Shown here: piece by piece, positions 17,294-26,635 of the stretch
Layout of the letters: each line of letters opens with the position of its first letter
Numbering within the stretch: the first letter of the stretch is position 1
Assembly (NCBI RefSeq): GCF_008386395.1
Contig: NZ_CP043761.1
Location: 434,001 to 498,000, forward strand
Direction: 5' to 3'
Length of the DNA: 64,000 bases
Source: Paenibacillus sp. 37
GTDB lineage: Bacteria; Bacillota; Bacilli; Paenibacillales; Paenibacillaceae
The notes under the pieces: model-generated
Database searches by the model: none
What the model was told of the DNA's origin: nothing
The model's input: only the letters and a program-made list of their open reading frames with translations
Position numbers and translations under genes: made by a program

Positions 17294-18877
17294 TTAATGC
17301 ATGGACGTTTGGCTCAGGAACAATTGACTAACCCGATTCAGAAACAGATTATGAGCCAAGGAAGTATAACAGGAGTAGGGGGAGGAATCGCCCAATTCAT
17401 AGACTTGATTCATACGGACCGCCTCCCATTGCTGCCAGATTGAATTTTGCATAAGCGACGCTACAGTGTGCGTACGCTCTTCTGCGTGACCACTTGTAAA
17501 CAGAATGAAGTGTTCAATATCCGACTGAACCAGCTGTTCCAGTGACATTAAACGGGAATGGGATACGTGGCGTAGGGCTTGAGGTACGGATAACTGCAAA
17601 TCATCATAGAGAACCGTCCCCAGATTACGGTTGCCGTAGACCCGGAACTGTCCATCTTCGTATTGCGCCACAGCCACAGGGCGGTCATCCATGGCACGTT
17701 GTATTCCGGATATTTTTTGTTTGACCGATAGATCATAACGTTCCAGCCATTCTTCACCAGCTGTTATTTTGCCAACGGATTGTGCAATGGAGTACAACTG
17801 TTTACGCCAATTTTCTGCAAAAGATATGGTGCAAGTGGAGGCGATATGCCGAAATAATTCGGCTTTTTTGGGCTCTTCATAATCGGTTCCTTCATACCCA
17901 ATGATCAGTTCCGGGTGTGCGTTCATTAATAGTTCCAGATCAGGCTGATCTTTGCCCACTTGAATCACATTTTTGAATTCATATGATGTCCTATGGACCG
18001 GGTTAATCAGTGCCGCATAAGGCTCAATACCAAGGGCAAGCAGATGCCCCGTATAGGGATGGGCAAGTGAAGCGATACGTGTTACGGAGCGATGCTTTTT
18101 AATATAAACCATGGGAGACAATCCAGTGGTTGCTTTAAATTTTCGGCTAAAATAGAATTCATCTTCATACCCGACCTGGCGGGCTGTTTGTTTGATCGTG
18201 TTGTCCGAAGTCAATAGCAGATCACCGGCTTCCCGGATGCGTACGGCGTTCAAATATTCAATGGGGCCTTGTCCAATCATTTTTTTGAACAATCTGGAAT
18301 AACGGTTGACACTCAGTCCAGCCAATTCAGCCAGTTTTTCGCGTGTGAAGTTATCCTGATAATGTGTATTGATATATTTTTGGCTCTGCTTTACCGCTTC
18401 AATTGCTGTATCTTCCTGGAATTTCTGCTTCTTCTGCTTCAATAGGACAAGACACAGTTCCTGAAAGAGGATCTGACGTGCCATTCCAGCCCATGGATCT
18501 TCCTTCTGCCCACCTTCATGGATTTGAATGGCGAGCACGGGAGCTGAGGGAACAACAGCGGGAATGAATTCAAGATGTGGATCAATAACTCGCTGCATCT
18601 TGCCATCCAGTTCTTCGTTGTAGACATTGTAGGTTAAGGTGACACATTCAAAGTCATGCTGTACCTCGGTAGTTGCGTTACAGGTGTGAGAAGGAGGGAC
18701 GGAAAGGACTTGAGGAGCGCATAGGGAGATGATTTTGTCTTCGACTTTGACGGTTAAGCTCCCTTTGATCACAACAAGCAGCATATGATGTGGACGGGAT
18801 GGAAAGGACACTTGTTCAGCATTGTTGTCGACACGCCGGGCATCAATGAGCCTATATAAAAGATTCGTGAGTTTCAT
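17294..18877 (-). CDS. btr: AraC-family activator with C-terminal siderophore-binding domain (Btr-like)
   Basis: A 527-residue protein: cupin-like N-terminal region (1-150), AraC DNA-binding domain about 165-265 (REKLAELAGLSVNRYSRLFK, then QTARQVGYEDEFYFSRKFKA), and from about 270 a periplasmic-binding-protein-like domain (GHLLALGIEPYAALINPVHR). The same fusion and length occur in Btr (YbbB) of B. subtilis, which senses ferric bacillibactin in the cytoplasm and activates the feu uptake operon. The Fur-boxed siderophore-binding protein gene starts 88 bp downstream and is its likely target. AGGAGAAG precedes the ATG. Confidence 0.85.
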   Translation of the reverse strand: MKLTNLLYRLIDARRVDNNAEQVSFPSRPHHMLLVVIKGSLTVKVEDKIISLCAPQVLSVPPSHTCNATTEVQHDFECVTLTYNVYNEELDGKMQRVIDPHLEFIPAVVPSAPVLAIQIHEGGQKEDPWAGMARQILFQELCLVLLKQKKQKFQEDTAIEAVKQSQKYINTHYQDNFTREKLAELAGLSVNRYSRLFKKMIGQGPIEYLNAVRIREAGDLLLTSDNTIKQTARQVGYEDEFYFSRKFKATTGLSPMVYIKKHRSVTRIASLAHPYTGHLLALGIEPYAALINPVHRTSYEFKNVIQVGKDQPDLELLMNAHPELIIGYEGTDYEEPKKAELFRHIASTCTISFAENWRKQLYSIAQSVGKITAGEEWLERYDLSVKQKISGIQRAMDDRPVAVAQYEDGQFRVYGNRNLGTVLYDDLQLSVPQALRHVSHSRLMSLEQLVQSDIEHFILFTSGHAEERTHTVASLMQNSIWQQWEAVRMNQVYELGDSSPYSCYTSLAHNLFLNRVSQLFLSQTSMH

Positions 18878-18938
18878 CTGATCTTCTCCTGACTGCTGTG
18901 AATGTACATACTATACTGCTGCTTATAAAAGTTATATA

Positions 18939-19802
18939 TCAAAATGTAATGCACTTCTGATTGAGCAGCTTCATGAATTGATCCAGCGCACTGCTGACAT
19001 ACCGATCCTCACCGCGGACAAAGGTTGTTGTGGTATGAGTATAACGATCTGCGAGATCAAATACGGAGAAATCATCCGGTTTCTTGTGAATAACGCTGCA
19101 CGGCATAATGGTAAAAGCAATGCCAGATTCCACACAGCTGAGCAGGTTTTCCATCGTACTCACTTCAATGATATTGCGTGCGGACAACCCTTCTTCTTGC
19201 AGGAATTCTTCAGTCATTTCACGATATGGGCAGCCCTCGGGGAAAACAACCCAGGATACTTGGCACAGGCTTGCGGGTGGTATATCCATCCGCTTGGAGA
19301 TGATATGAACCGTGTCTTGCATCTCATATTCCACCTTCAGCCCCTCCTTCACACAAGCCCCACTGATAAAAGCACCGTCAATCTCATAGTCCTGTATTTT
19401 CTTGCGCAGTACTTTGGGTGAAGTGGCGTTAACGAGTGAGATGGACACCTCCGGGTAGGTTATTTGATATTCATTCAGAATCTCCATAAAGCGGCTGGAT
19501 GCCGCAGTTTCCACAATGCCGATTTTTAGCGTGCCAGAAGGTTCACCTGGATCGGTCATATCCTGCTTCAGATCGTGCAAAAGGTTGTGAATCTGTGTGG
19601 CGTACTGGACGAACTGTTCTCCTTTGGAGGTCAGTGCAACACCTTTGGGAAATCGGTTGAACAACTGGATTTGATATTCCTGTTCCAGTTTTTTGATGCG
19701 TGTAGTGACATTGGACTGGGCGTAATTCAATTCTTTGGCGGCCTGTGAGATTTTGCCTGAACGTGCCACCGCAAGAATAATATCGATATCAGAAAGTTCC
19801 AT
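18939..19802 (-). CDS. LysR-family transcriptional regulator
   Basis: A 287-residue protein with an N-terminal winged HTH (ISQAAKELNYAQSNVTTRIK KL region, residues 14-40) and a LysR substrate-binding domain from about residue 90 (GTLKIGIVETAASSRFMEIL). It is divergent from the old-yellow-enzyme gene, with 156 bp between the starts. That gap holds a perfect palindrome with T-N11-A symmetry, the usual LysR arrangement. It probably controls the ene-reductase gene and itself. The effector is unknown. Confidence 0.88.
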   Translation of the reverse strand: MELSDIDIILAVARSGKISQAAKELNYAQSNVTTRIKKLEQEYQIQLFNRFPKGVALTSKGEQFVQYATQIHNLLHDLKQDMTDPGEPSGTLKIGIVETAASSRFMEILNEYQITYPEVSISLVNATSPKVLRKKIQDYEIDGAFISGACVKEGLKVEYEMQDTVHIISKRMDIPPASLCQVSWVVFPEGCPYREMTEEFLQEEGLSARNIIEVSTMENLLSCVESGIAFTIMPCSVIHKKPDDFSVFDLADRYTHTTTTFVRGEDRYVSSALDQFMKLLNQKCITF

Positions 19803-19859
19803 GCTGTATCCTCCTGAACGTGGATTAACTTACATTGCTTCCGCAGATGTTCATGTTAG

Positions 19860-19878
19860 GTATCTCTCTGAGAGATAC
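19860..19878. promoter_or_regulatory. LysR-type T-N11-A operator
   Basis: GTATCTCTC-T-GAGAGATAC is a perfect inverted repeat with 9 bp arms, 58 bp from the lysR start and 80 bp from the ene-reductase start. Confidence 0.65.
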
Positions 19879-19958
19879 AACTATATATTACAATCATTTT
19901 ACGATATATCAGAGCCGCCGTACAATATCCCTAATGACGAAGAGAGTAGGGATATGAC

Positions 19959-21020
19959 ATGGATAAAATGAATACACGTTCAACACTATTAAGCCCGGTG
20001 ACGATTCATCAGTGGCAATTAAGGAACCGCATGGTGATGGCACCGTTGACCCGGGGATTTGCTGATGACCATAAGGGGACCGTGACGGATGAGATGGTGG
20101 CATATTATGAGCAGCGTGCGCGGGATGGTGTGGGACTGATTATTACCGAGGGCATTAACCCCAATCTGGCAGGCAAAGGCACTTATGGTATCCCCGGCTT
20201 ATATACAGATGAACAGACGACTTCTTGGAAAAGAGTAACGGATGCTGTTCACAGACATGGTGGCACCATTATTGCTCAATTGTGGCATGTCGGCAGATTG
20301 TCCCATTCTGATCTGATCGGAGCTGTTCCATTGGCACCTTCCAGCCTTGCGGCAGAGGGAAGAGTGCATAAGCTGCATAAGCCGTATCAGATTCCCCAAG
20401 CGATGAGTTCACAGGATATAGCGGATACGATTCAGCATTTTCAGAGGGCAGCCCGCAATGCGGTTCTGGCAGGTTTTGACGGAATAGAGCTTCATGCTGC
20501 GCATGGGTATCTGATCGACCAGTTTATCAATGAGAAGACCAACCACAGAACAGACGAATATGGAGGCGACACTGCGGGCAGATTACGGTTCCTTCGAGAT
20601 ATTATTTTGGCGGTAAAAAAAGAGATCAGTGTGGATCGCATATCGGTTCGATTCTCCGAGAAAAAGGATGATGATGCATCCTATGCATGGGTAGACAAAG
20701 CTGGAATGATCGATGCATATCTGAAGTTGTTCCGCGAGACGGGAATTACAATCTTGCATCCCTCAACAGATCATTATGCGAAAGCGTGGGCAGGGGAGCA
20801 GTCCTTTCACGAGCGGATTCGAAGTCAGTGGGAAGGAATCATCATTGGTGTGGGGAATTTGGATGTTCAGACCGCAGAGCACGCGATTGGTAAGGGAAGC
20901 ATAGATTTGGCTGCGTTCGGCAGACCGTTTATCTCGAACCCTGATCTGGTGCAGAAATTGAATGCTGGTGAGCCATTGGTGGAGTATGATGCAGCTAAGC
21001 ATCTGCCCGTGTTGGTGTAA
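19959..21020 (+). CDS. Old yellow enzyme family ene-reductase (NADH:flavin oxidoreductase)
   Basis: A 353-residue FMN TIM barrel. MVMAPLTRGFADDHKGTVTD at the N-terminus and FDGIELHAAHGYLIDQFINE near residue 170 (substrate-binding His pair area) are typical of the NemA/OYE class. Near the C-terminus, IDLAAFGRPFISNPDLVQKL forms the FMN phosphate site. It reduces activated alkenes or nitro compounds with NAD(P)H. It is divergently transcribed from a LysR regulator. The VOC gene 117 bp downstream may have its own promoter. Confidence 0.9.
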   Translation: MDKMNTRSTLLSPVTIHQWQLRNRMVMAPLTRGFADDHKGTVTDEMVAYYEQRARDGVGLIITEGINPNLAGKGTYGIPGLYTDEQTTSWKRVTDAVHRHGGTIIAQLWHVGRLSHSDLIGAVPLAPSSLAAEGRVHKLHKPYQIPQAMSSQDIADTIQHFQRAARNAVLAGFDGIELHAAHGYLIDQFINEKTNHRTDEYGGDTAGRLRFLRDIILAVKKEISVDRISVRFSEKKDDDASYAWVDKAGMIDAYLKLFRETGITILHPSTDHYAKAWAGEQSFHERIRSQWEGIIIGVGNLDVQTAEHAIGKGSIDLAAFGRPFISNPDLVQKLNAGEPLVEYDAAKHLPVLV

Positions 21021-21137
21021 AAGGGGAAAACCGAGTCAAAGAAAAATTAAATAAAAGACTGAACGCTACTGACATACTGTTGGCAAGAGCGTCCTTGTAT
21101 GATCAAGATATACAAATACTAAGGAGGACATTACATT

Positions 21138-21506
21138 ATGTCAGTAATTGGACCCGATTTCATTTCACTTCAAGTGAGCAATCTTGAAAGCTCTGCCGAA
21201 TTCTATCAAAACTATCTCGGACTGGTACGCTCACAGGCGGGACCACCTCATGCGGTGGTTTTTGATACCAAGCCTATTACATTTGCTCTTCGTGACCTAC
21301 TGCCAGGAACCGAACTCGGTTCAGGTACTCAGCCAGGACTTGGTATCGCCCTGTGGCTTCATGCCCCGGATACACAAGAGATTCATGACAAACTTGTTGA
21401 AGCAGGCGTAAAGATTACATCTGTACCCATAGATGGACCATTCGGGCGAACCTTTACATTTGCCGACCCAGATGGGTACCAAGTTACCCTTCACAGTAAA
21501 GCCTAA
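21138..21506 (+). CDS. VOC (glyoxalase/bleomycin-resistance fold) protein
   Basis: A 122-residue protein with the two beta-alpha-beta-beta-beta units of the vicinal oxygen chelate fold. DFISLQVSNLESSAEFYQNY is at the N-terminus and GRTFTFADPDGYQVTLH at the C-terminus. It has an AAGGAGG site nine bases before the ATG. The metal ligands of true glyoxalase I are not obviously all present. It could be a dioxygenase, isomerase or drug-binding protein. It follows the ene-reductase and may share its stress or xenobiotic role. Confidence 0.82.
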   Translation: MSVIGPDFISLQVSNLESSAEFYQNYLGLVRSQAGPPHAVVFDTKPITFALRDLLPGTELGSGTQPGLGIALWLHAPDTQEIHDKLVEAGVKITSVPIDGPFGRTFTFADPDGYQVTLHSKA

Positions 21507-21580
21507 TATGCAGATGTACCCATCTTAATCATAGTGATACCTTGCTCTGTCAGAGGGAGCCAAGTGTTGATTACAACATC

Positions 21581-21616
21581 AAGGGCAGTACTGATCCTTA
21601 GGATCAGTCTGCCCTT
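21581..21616. terminator. Bidirectional terminator
   Basis: AAGGGCAGTACTGATCC pairs with GGATCAGTCTGCCCTT around TTA, between the convergent VOC and MFS genes. Confidence 0.8.
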
Positions 21617-21649
21617 ATTTGGTCGTTCGGATTATAAGATCAATTCATT

Positions 21650-22858
21650 CTATTCATGGCTGACGATTACAGCTTTCTTTTCCGTAAAGTAATACACCAA
21701 AGCGAGCAGCGGCATGATCAGGCCAATCAGCGTTGTGAGACTCCAGCCTCCGTTAGCATAAGACCAGCTTCCAAGAGATGAACCGATCGCACCGCCGACA
21801 AAAAAGATCGACATGAATATGCCATTCACACGTCCTCTCGCTTCACTTCCTAACGAATAGATGATGCGTTGACCCAGCACCAGATTTCCCGAGACAGCCA
21901 TATCCAGTGTGATCGCCACGATCACAAGCAGGATCAATGCAAACGTGGAGTGGCTCTGGAACACATAAGCAAGACCAAATGAAGCAGCAGCGATCACCAT
22001 GGCAGCACCTGTCAGAATGCGCGTTAGTCCGCGATCCGCCAGTCTCCCGGCGATGGGAGCAGCAATAGCACCTCCGACACCAGCCAGTGCAAACCAGGCA
22101 ATGCCTTGCTGTGACATGCCGAAATCGTTAGCGAGCCTGAGTGGAACCGTCGTCCAGAATAAGCTGAAAGCACCAAACAGACTGGCTTGATAAAACGCCC
22201 GACGGCGTAACAGAGGCATCGTTCTGAACAGTGTGCCCAATGACACGATTAATTGACCGTATTTCAAGTTTGGTTCAGGCTGGCGAGCAGGAAGAGCACG
22301 TGATAGGAGCAGCATTAGAAGTGTTATAACAATGGCGGAGAATACAAAGACCGTCTGCCATCCGAAGAAGCTGGTGATAAAGCTTGCGACAGGACGAGCG
22401 AGCATAATGCCCAGCAGCAGACCGCTCATGACATTGCCGACAACCCGCCCGCGTTGTTCCTCGGAAGTAAGATATGTCGCATAGGGTACCAGAATCTGAG
22501 CGACAACAGAACCTATGCCGATGAATAGAGAGGCAGTCAGAAATACAACAGCAGTGGGCGAGAAAGCCGCAGCAATCAGGGCAACAACCAGTACGATGAG
22601 GAAAAGAACGACCAGGCGTCGGTTCTCAATAATGTCACTGAGCGGCACGATGAATAACAAACCAATAACATAACCAATCTGAGTCAACGTTACGATCAAT
22701 CCGGCAGTGGCAGAAGAAAGGCCCGTGGTCATACTAATCGGTCCGATAACGGTCTGAGCATAATACAGGTTTGCCACGATCAATCCACAAGCGGATGCCA
22801 ACAAAAAAATAATCCAGGCAGGTACAGGTGCCTTCTTCACTTGTTGTCTCATATCCAT
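21650..22858 (-). CDS. MFS transporter (drug efflux type, 12 TM)
   Basis: About 402 residues with 12 hydrophobic segments. The MFS loop 2-3 signature is degenerate (PLSDIIENRRLVVLF), and the second half carries GRLADRGLTRILTGA and ARGRVNGIFMSIFFVGGAIG. The ATG at 22858 has GGAGG nine bases upstream; the ATG at 22867 directly abuts it. It is divergent from a TetR repressor with palindromic operators between them, the usual set-up for an inducible multidrug efflux pump. Substrates are unknown. Confidence 0.88.
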   Translation of the reverse strand: MDMRQQVKKAPVPAWIIFLLASACGLIVANLYYAQTVIGPISMTTGLSSATAGLIVTLTQIGYVIGLLFIVPLSDIIENRRLVVLFLIVLVVALIAAAFSPTAVVFLTASLFIGIGSVVAQILVPYATYLTSEEQRGRVVGNVMSGLLLGIMLARPVASFITSFFGWQTVFVFSAIVITLLMLLLSRALPARQPEPNLKYGQLIVSLGTLFRTMPLLRRRAFYQASLFGAFSLFWTTVPLRLANDFGMSQQGIAWFALAGVGGAIAAPIAGRLADRGLTRILTGAAMVIAAASFGLAYVFQSHSTFALILLVIVAITLDMAVSGNLVLGQRIIYSLGSEARGRVNGIFMSIFFVGGAIGSSLGSWSYANGGWSLTTLIGLIMPLLALVYYFTEKKAVIVSHE

Positions 22859-22939
22859 CTTAATCATCCTCCACAGATTTCATATTCGTATTGAAAATTC
22901 GATATTCCAGATAAACGGGTGCTGTTTAAAATGTTAATT

Positions 22940-22991
22940 ACTAAACGTTGTGTTCACTAATTACAAACATATAATAAACTAAACGTTTAGT
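22940..22991. promoter_or_regulatory. Paired TetR operators in the MFS/TetR intergenic region
   Basis: A perfect 14 bp palindrome ACTAAACGTTTAGT (22978-22991) and a second half-matching site ACTAAACGTTGTGT (22940-22953) lie between the divergent MFS and TetR genes. They are centred 38 bp apart. Both probably bind the adjacent TetR repressor. Confidence 0.65.
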
Positions 22992-23059
22992 ATTGTAAAT
23001 AGGCTAAACATATTTTAATGAAAATTTAAATGAGGATGTAAAAATGAGCGAAGAGTGAA

Positions 23060-23089
23060 TTGTGTGTACGCAATGCATTTTAGTATAAT
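23060..23089 (+). promoter_or_regulatory. Putative sigma-A promoter of the TetR gene
   Basis: TTGTGT, 18 bp spacer, TATAAT (23084-23089), about 65 bp before the chosen TetR start. Confidence 0.55.
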
Positions 23090-23155
23090 GAACGTATCGT
23101 TTTTATGAATATTACTGATGATAAAATATATTTTATACATCCAGGAGGGCTCAAG

Positions 23156-23734
23156 ATGACTGCCAAAAGAGGACGTCCACGTAACATGGAAACCCAGAAT
23201 GCCATTCTTACCGCATCGTATGAGTTGTTGTTGGAACACGGGTTCGGGGCAGTTACGATCGAGAAGATTGCTGAGCGCGCACAGGTGAGCAAAGCCACGA
23301 TCTACAAATGGTGGCCGAACAAAGGCGCCGTCATCATGGACGGATATATGTCTGCTGCAACGGCAAGATTACCAGTACCGGATACAGGCTCGGTATTGGA
23401 GGATATACGCATACATGCGAGTAATCTGGTTCGATTTTTGACCAGTCGGGAAGGAAAAGTGATTACACAGATTATCGGAGAAGGGCAGTCGGATGAAGGG
23501 CTTGCCGAAGAATACCGTACAAGATACATCCAACCACGTCGACGTGAGGCTCGGGGAATTCTGGAGAAGGGTGTGGAGCGCGGCGAATTGAAGGCAGGGG
23601 TGGACATTGGACTGTACATTGATCTGATCTATGGGCCGGTGTTCTATCGTATGTTAGTGACGGGGGAAGCGATGGATGAAGCGTTTGTAGATGTGATGCT
23701 CCGTTCATTGTTTGAAGGCATTCAGTCCGAGTAG
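23156..23734 (+). CDS. TetR/AcrR-family repressor
   Basis: The start is the ATG at 23156 with AGGAGGG seven bases upstream; the longer frame from 23105 has no ribosome binding site. It has 192 residues: N-terminal TetR HTH (GFGAVTIEKIAERAQVSKAT, then IYKWWPNKGAVI) and a C-terminal ligand domain of the TetR_C_11-like type (GEGQSDEGLAEEYRTRYIQP). It probably represses the divergent MFS pump and itself by binding ACTAAACGTTTAGT. Confidence 0.88.
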   Translation: MTAKRGRPRNMETQNAILTASYELLLEHGFGAVTIEKIAERAQVSKATIYKWWPNKGAVIMDGYMSAATARLPVPDTGSVLEDIRIHASNLVRFLTSREGKVITQIIGEGQSDEGLAEEYRTRYIQPRRREARGILEKGVERGELKAGVDIGLYIDLIYGPVFYRMLVTGEAMDEAFVDVMLRSLFEGIQSE

Positions 23735-23848
23735 ATATCAAGTAGGCATAGGGATAGCGGCAATATAACCGGTACGAAGAGGAAGAGGGCGATTCTTAGG
23801 AATCACCCTGGAAGGGATCACATATGGCATATTGTACGTGGGAGAATG

Positions 23849-24973
23849 TTATACCTGGAATATAGGTGAGATGGCTGTGGGCCATGAGTCTGTAGCATTA
23901 GAGGAAAGGAAGGATGAGTGCTGGGTTAACACCGGGGGTTCATTCCATACCGAACTGGGCAGTTCACGGCGTAATACAGGGGCGACTTCCTTGGCAAAAC
24001 GCTCCACTTGCTCCAACTGTTCGCTATGCGTCAGTCCATCTACGCTGATACTCAGCACCTGATGTCCGTAAGCGGCATGATAGTCCAGAATTTTCTCAAT
24101 GATCTGCTCCGGACTGCCAATTAACGCAGGGCCTCGTGCAATGTTATCCTCCAGATCGGTGAAGGGCGACTGATTATGCTGTGCGGCGGCGGTGGCGTGG
24201 AACGCTTCATAATATGGCTTATAGCGGCGAATGGCTTCTTCACCCGTATCCGCAAGATAGAGACTGCCGGCACCAGAGCCAATCACGGCTTGCTGTGGAT
24301 CATGACCATAATAATCGAGACGCTCCCGATAATGATCAATTAATGCTTTGTATTTGGCCTGAGGGTGAAAAGAGTTCGACGTGAAGAGCGGCTCGCCATA
24401 TTTGGCAGCGAGTTCGGTTGAGACCGTGCTGGACGCGCTACCATGCCAGATTGGGATGGACTGCTGAAGCGGTCTGGGCCACGTGGTCACTCCCTCAAGC
24501 GGAGGGCGATACGTCCCCTGCCAGGTGACATTCTCTTCAGACCACAACCGTCTTAGCAAATGATACCGTTCATCGAGTGAGTCCCATTGTTCCTCTTCGC
24601 GTATGCCAAACAGCGGATAGTGGCGAGGGTCATTGCCTTTCCCGATGATCATTTCCAGCCGTCCGCCCGATAATTGATCCAACGTGGCATAATCCTCGGC
24701 AACCCGGACTGGATCAAGTATACTAAGAACAGTGACGGTGGTTAGTAACCGAATGCGTGTGGTTGCTGCGGCTATTGCGGTTAATACGACAGGTGGCGAT
24801 GAAGATAGAAAAGGCGCACCATGTCGTTCACCGATTCCATAGGCATCGAATCCCAGTCGTTCAGCCAGCTTCGCTTGCTCCAATATATTATGGAATTTCT
24901 GCTGAGTTGTCAGAGCCTCCCCGGTAACGGCATTAGGCAGATTCATCATGAGGCTAAACAAGGCAAATTTCAT
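23849..24973 (-). CDS. Luciferase-like (LLM class) flavin-dependent monooxygenase
   Basis: The start is the ATG at 24973, preceded by AAGGAGAAGG; the frame stays open upstream to 25063 without a better site. It has 374 residues with the bacterial luciferase TIM-barrel pattern: LAERLGFDAYGIGERHGAPF, VAEDYATLDQLSGGRLEMII and PIWHGSASSTVSTELAAKYG. It uses reduced FMN and O2, or F420 in some relatives. The substrate is unknown. It is convergent with the TetR gene and alone in its unit. Confidence 0.85.
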   Translation of the reverse strand: MKFALFSLMMNLPNAVTGEALTTQQKFHNILEQAKLAERLGFDAYGIGERHGAPFLSSSPPVVLTAIAAATTRIRLLTTVTVLSILDPVRVAEDYATLDQLSGGRLEMIIGKGNDPRHYPLFGIREEEQWDSLDERYHLLRRLWSEENVTWQGTYRPPLEGVTTWPRPLQQSIPIWHGSASSTVSTELAAKYGEPLFTSNSFHPQAKYKALIDHYRERLDYYGHDPQQAVIGSGAGSLYLADTGEEAIRRYKPYYEAFHATAAAQHNQSPFTDLEDNIARGPALIGSPEQIIEKILDYHAAYGHQVLSISVDGLTHSEQLEQVERFAKEVAPVLRRELPSSVWNEPPVLTQHSSFLSSNATDSWPTAISPIFQV

Positions 24974-25240
24974 CTGACCTTCTCCTTGAACTGAATTGAT
25001 CGTATCTGTGTCGTATAATCCTATTGAAATAGTTGGATATGTAAGTTGCATTAAATGTATCACGTTCTCACGAATTCTTCTAATGGATTTTTTCTATAAG
25101 CAAAAATTCAGTTCAGGCTTCCTTGCACACATGCGAAGGAAATTGCCACGATTTTTATTGACCGCTGTAAAATTTAGGATTAAAATTGTGCTTATCATAT
25201 AAATTCAAAATTATGGATTTTCATTGTGGAGGTGGGATAC

Positions 25241-26635
25241 ATGGAACCTACAACTACGATACGCTCATATATTGAGGACTACATCAGGAAACAGGGGTAC
25301 ACCCTGCAGTATTTTGCCGATATATCGGGAGTTAACGCTGGAACGCTTAGCGCAATTATTAAGGGGACTCGGCCCATCGCTATGGCGCAACTGGATCTGA
25401 TTACCCAAGGCATGAAGCTGGAAGAGGGGTATTTCTACGAGATTTATGGGGCTGAATGTTTCGTGGAATCGGCACCTCATTGGAGGAGACTGGAACCATT
25501 CCTGCAACGCTGTGCTGAATTGGACAAGCTGGAATGTATTCATAAGGTTATCCAGGAAGTGACGGATGATCGCTCGTATATCTCGGAGTTGTTCGAGATG
25601 GCCGAAGGCATGCTTGAACGTGGACAGACGAAGGCCGCACGGATGTTGTACGAATGTGTGGCGGAGTGTGAGAAATATCAGCACTCGGAACGTCTGGCGC
25701 TGTGCCAGTATCGCATCTTCACGTTATCTCTCGGTCAGGACCAACACGAGAATCTGCGTGCAGCCGTACATTTTGAACCGTATATTAATCGGCTGGATGA
25801 GGAACGGCAGTTGGATGCGATTAGGGAGTTGGCGAATACATACAATGGGTTATGTCAGTGGGATAAAGTATTCCAATTAGCCGATGAACTGTTACAACGG
25901 GTCAAATTTCTGGAACAATACAAAAATAAAAAAAAGGGATTGGAGTTTATTAGAGCCTCCAAACACCCGTTATTTACTTATAAATTTTATGCTTACTTAT
26001 TAATAGCAACTGTATGGGGAGAGCGTAAAGAGTATGAAAAGGCGCTAGAGTATACTTCTTTCTATTCAAATATTGTTATTGAAGACTCTACTACAGAAGA
26101 TCAACTCTTTATAAAGCGATTTAAAGATTGGGCTGAAGTTAATACCTATTTATATAAGTTGATGACGGGCGACTATAATGCGCTTAACTCTTATCTCGAC
26201 TTTATAGAAGTAAATGAAAATGAAACTCTTCTTGGACTTGTCAAAGTTATGGAAGCGGCTAATCAATACCAACTGAATGTTGACCATGTTCTCAAAAGAT
26301 TTGATTCGTTTATCCGTATGTTAGTTAATGATTCTAACTATGAGAGTAGTTATACTACTCAGATAAAAGATGATCGATATACTAAATTTTGGGCTGAATT
26401 AGCATTCTACCAGTTGTCTAAAGCCAGGCATAATGAAGGATTCAGGGATCTGCTTACTTGTTTGAGTTCTGCTCACAAGATCAAGGATGACTCCACCATA
26501 ATTTATTGTGTGAGTTTATTTGAGGAATACAGAACACAGGCTTCTGATTCAATAGAGTCCCAATATAAAAGTATTATCAAGGAGGTTTATGGTCGATATG
26601 AGAAAAAAAGCAATGTTGGTATTAACGCTGTTTAG
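25241..26635 (+). CDS. Peptide-responsive HTH/TPR regulator, AimR/Alo-like quorum-sensing receptor
   Basis: The start is the ATG at 25241 with GGAGG eight bases upstream (464 residues). The N-terminal 60 residues form an XRE-like HTH (QYFADISGVNAGTLSAIIKG). The rest is all-helical with TPR-like repeats (AEGMLERGQTKAARMLYECV, TYNGLCQWDKVFQLADELL), as in RNPP and AimR-type receptors. A 40-codon ORF with a signal-peptide-like N-terminus overlaps its 3' end in another frame, the gene order of receptor/propeptide pairs. I recall such AimR-like (Alo) pairs in Paenibacillus polymyxa. Base composition drops from roughly 45-50% to about 33-36% GC near 25920, suggesting a recombination joint. No phage genes are nearby. 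Confidence 0.8.
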   Translation: MEPTTTIRSYIEDYIRKQGYTLQYFADISGVNAGTLSAIIKGTRPIAMAQLDLITQGMKLEEGYFYEIYGAECFVESAPHWRRLEPFLQRCAELDKLECIHKVIQEVTDDRSYISELFEMAEGMLERGQTKAARMLYECVAECEKYQHSERLALCQYRIFTLSLGQDQHENLRAAVHFEPYINRLDEERQLDAIRELANTYNGLCQWDKVFQLADELLQRVKFLEQYKNKKKGLEFIRASKHPLFTYKFYAYLLIATVWGERKEYEKALEYTSFYSNIVIEDSTTEDQLFIKRFKDWAEVNTYLYKLMTGDYNALNSYLDFIEVNENETLLGLVKVMEAANQYQLNVDHVLKRFDSFIRMLVNDSNYESSYTTQIKDDRYTKFWAELAFYQLSKARHNEGFRDLLTCLSSAHKIKDDSTIIYCVSLFEEYRTQASDSIESQYKSIIKEVYGRYEKKSNVGINAV

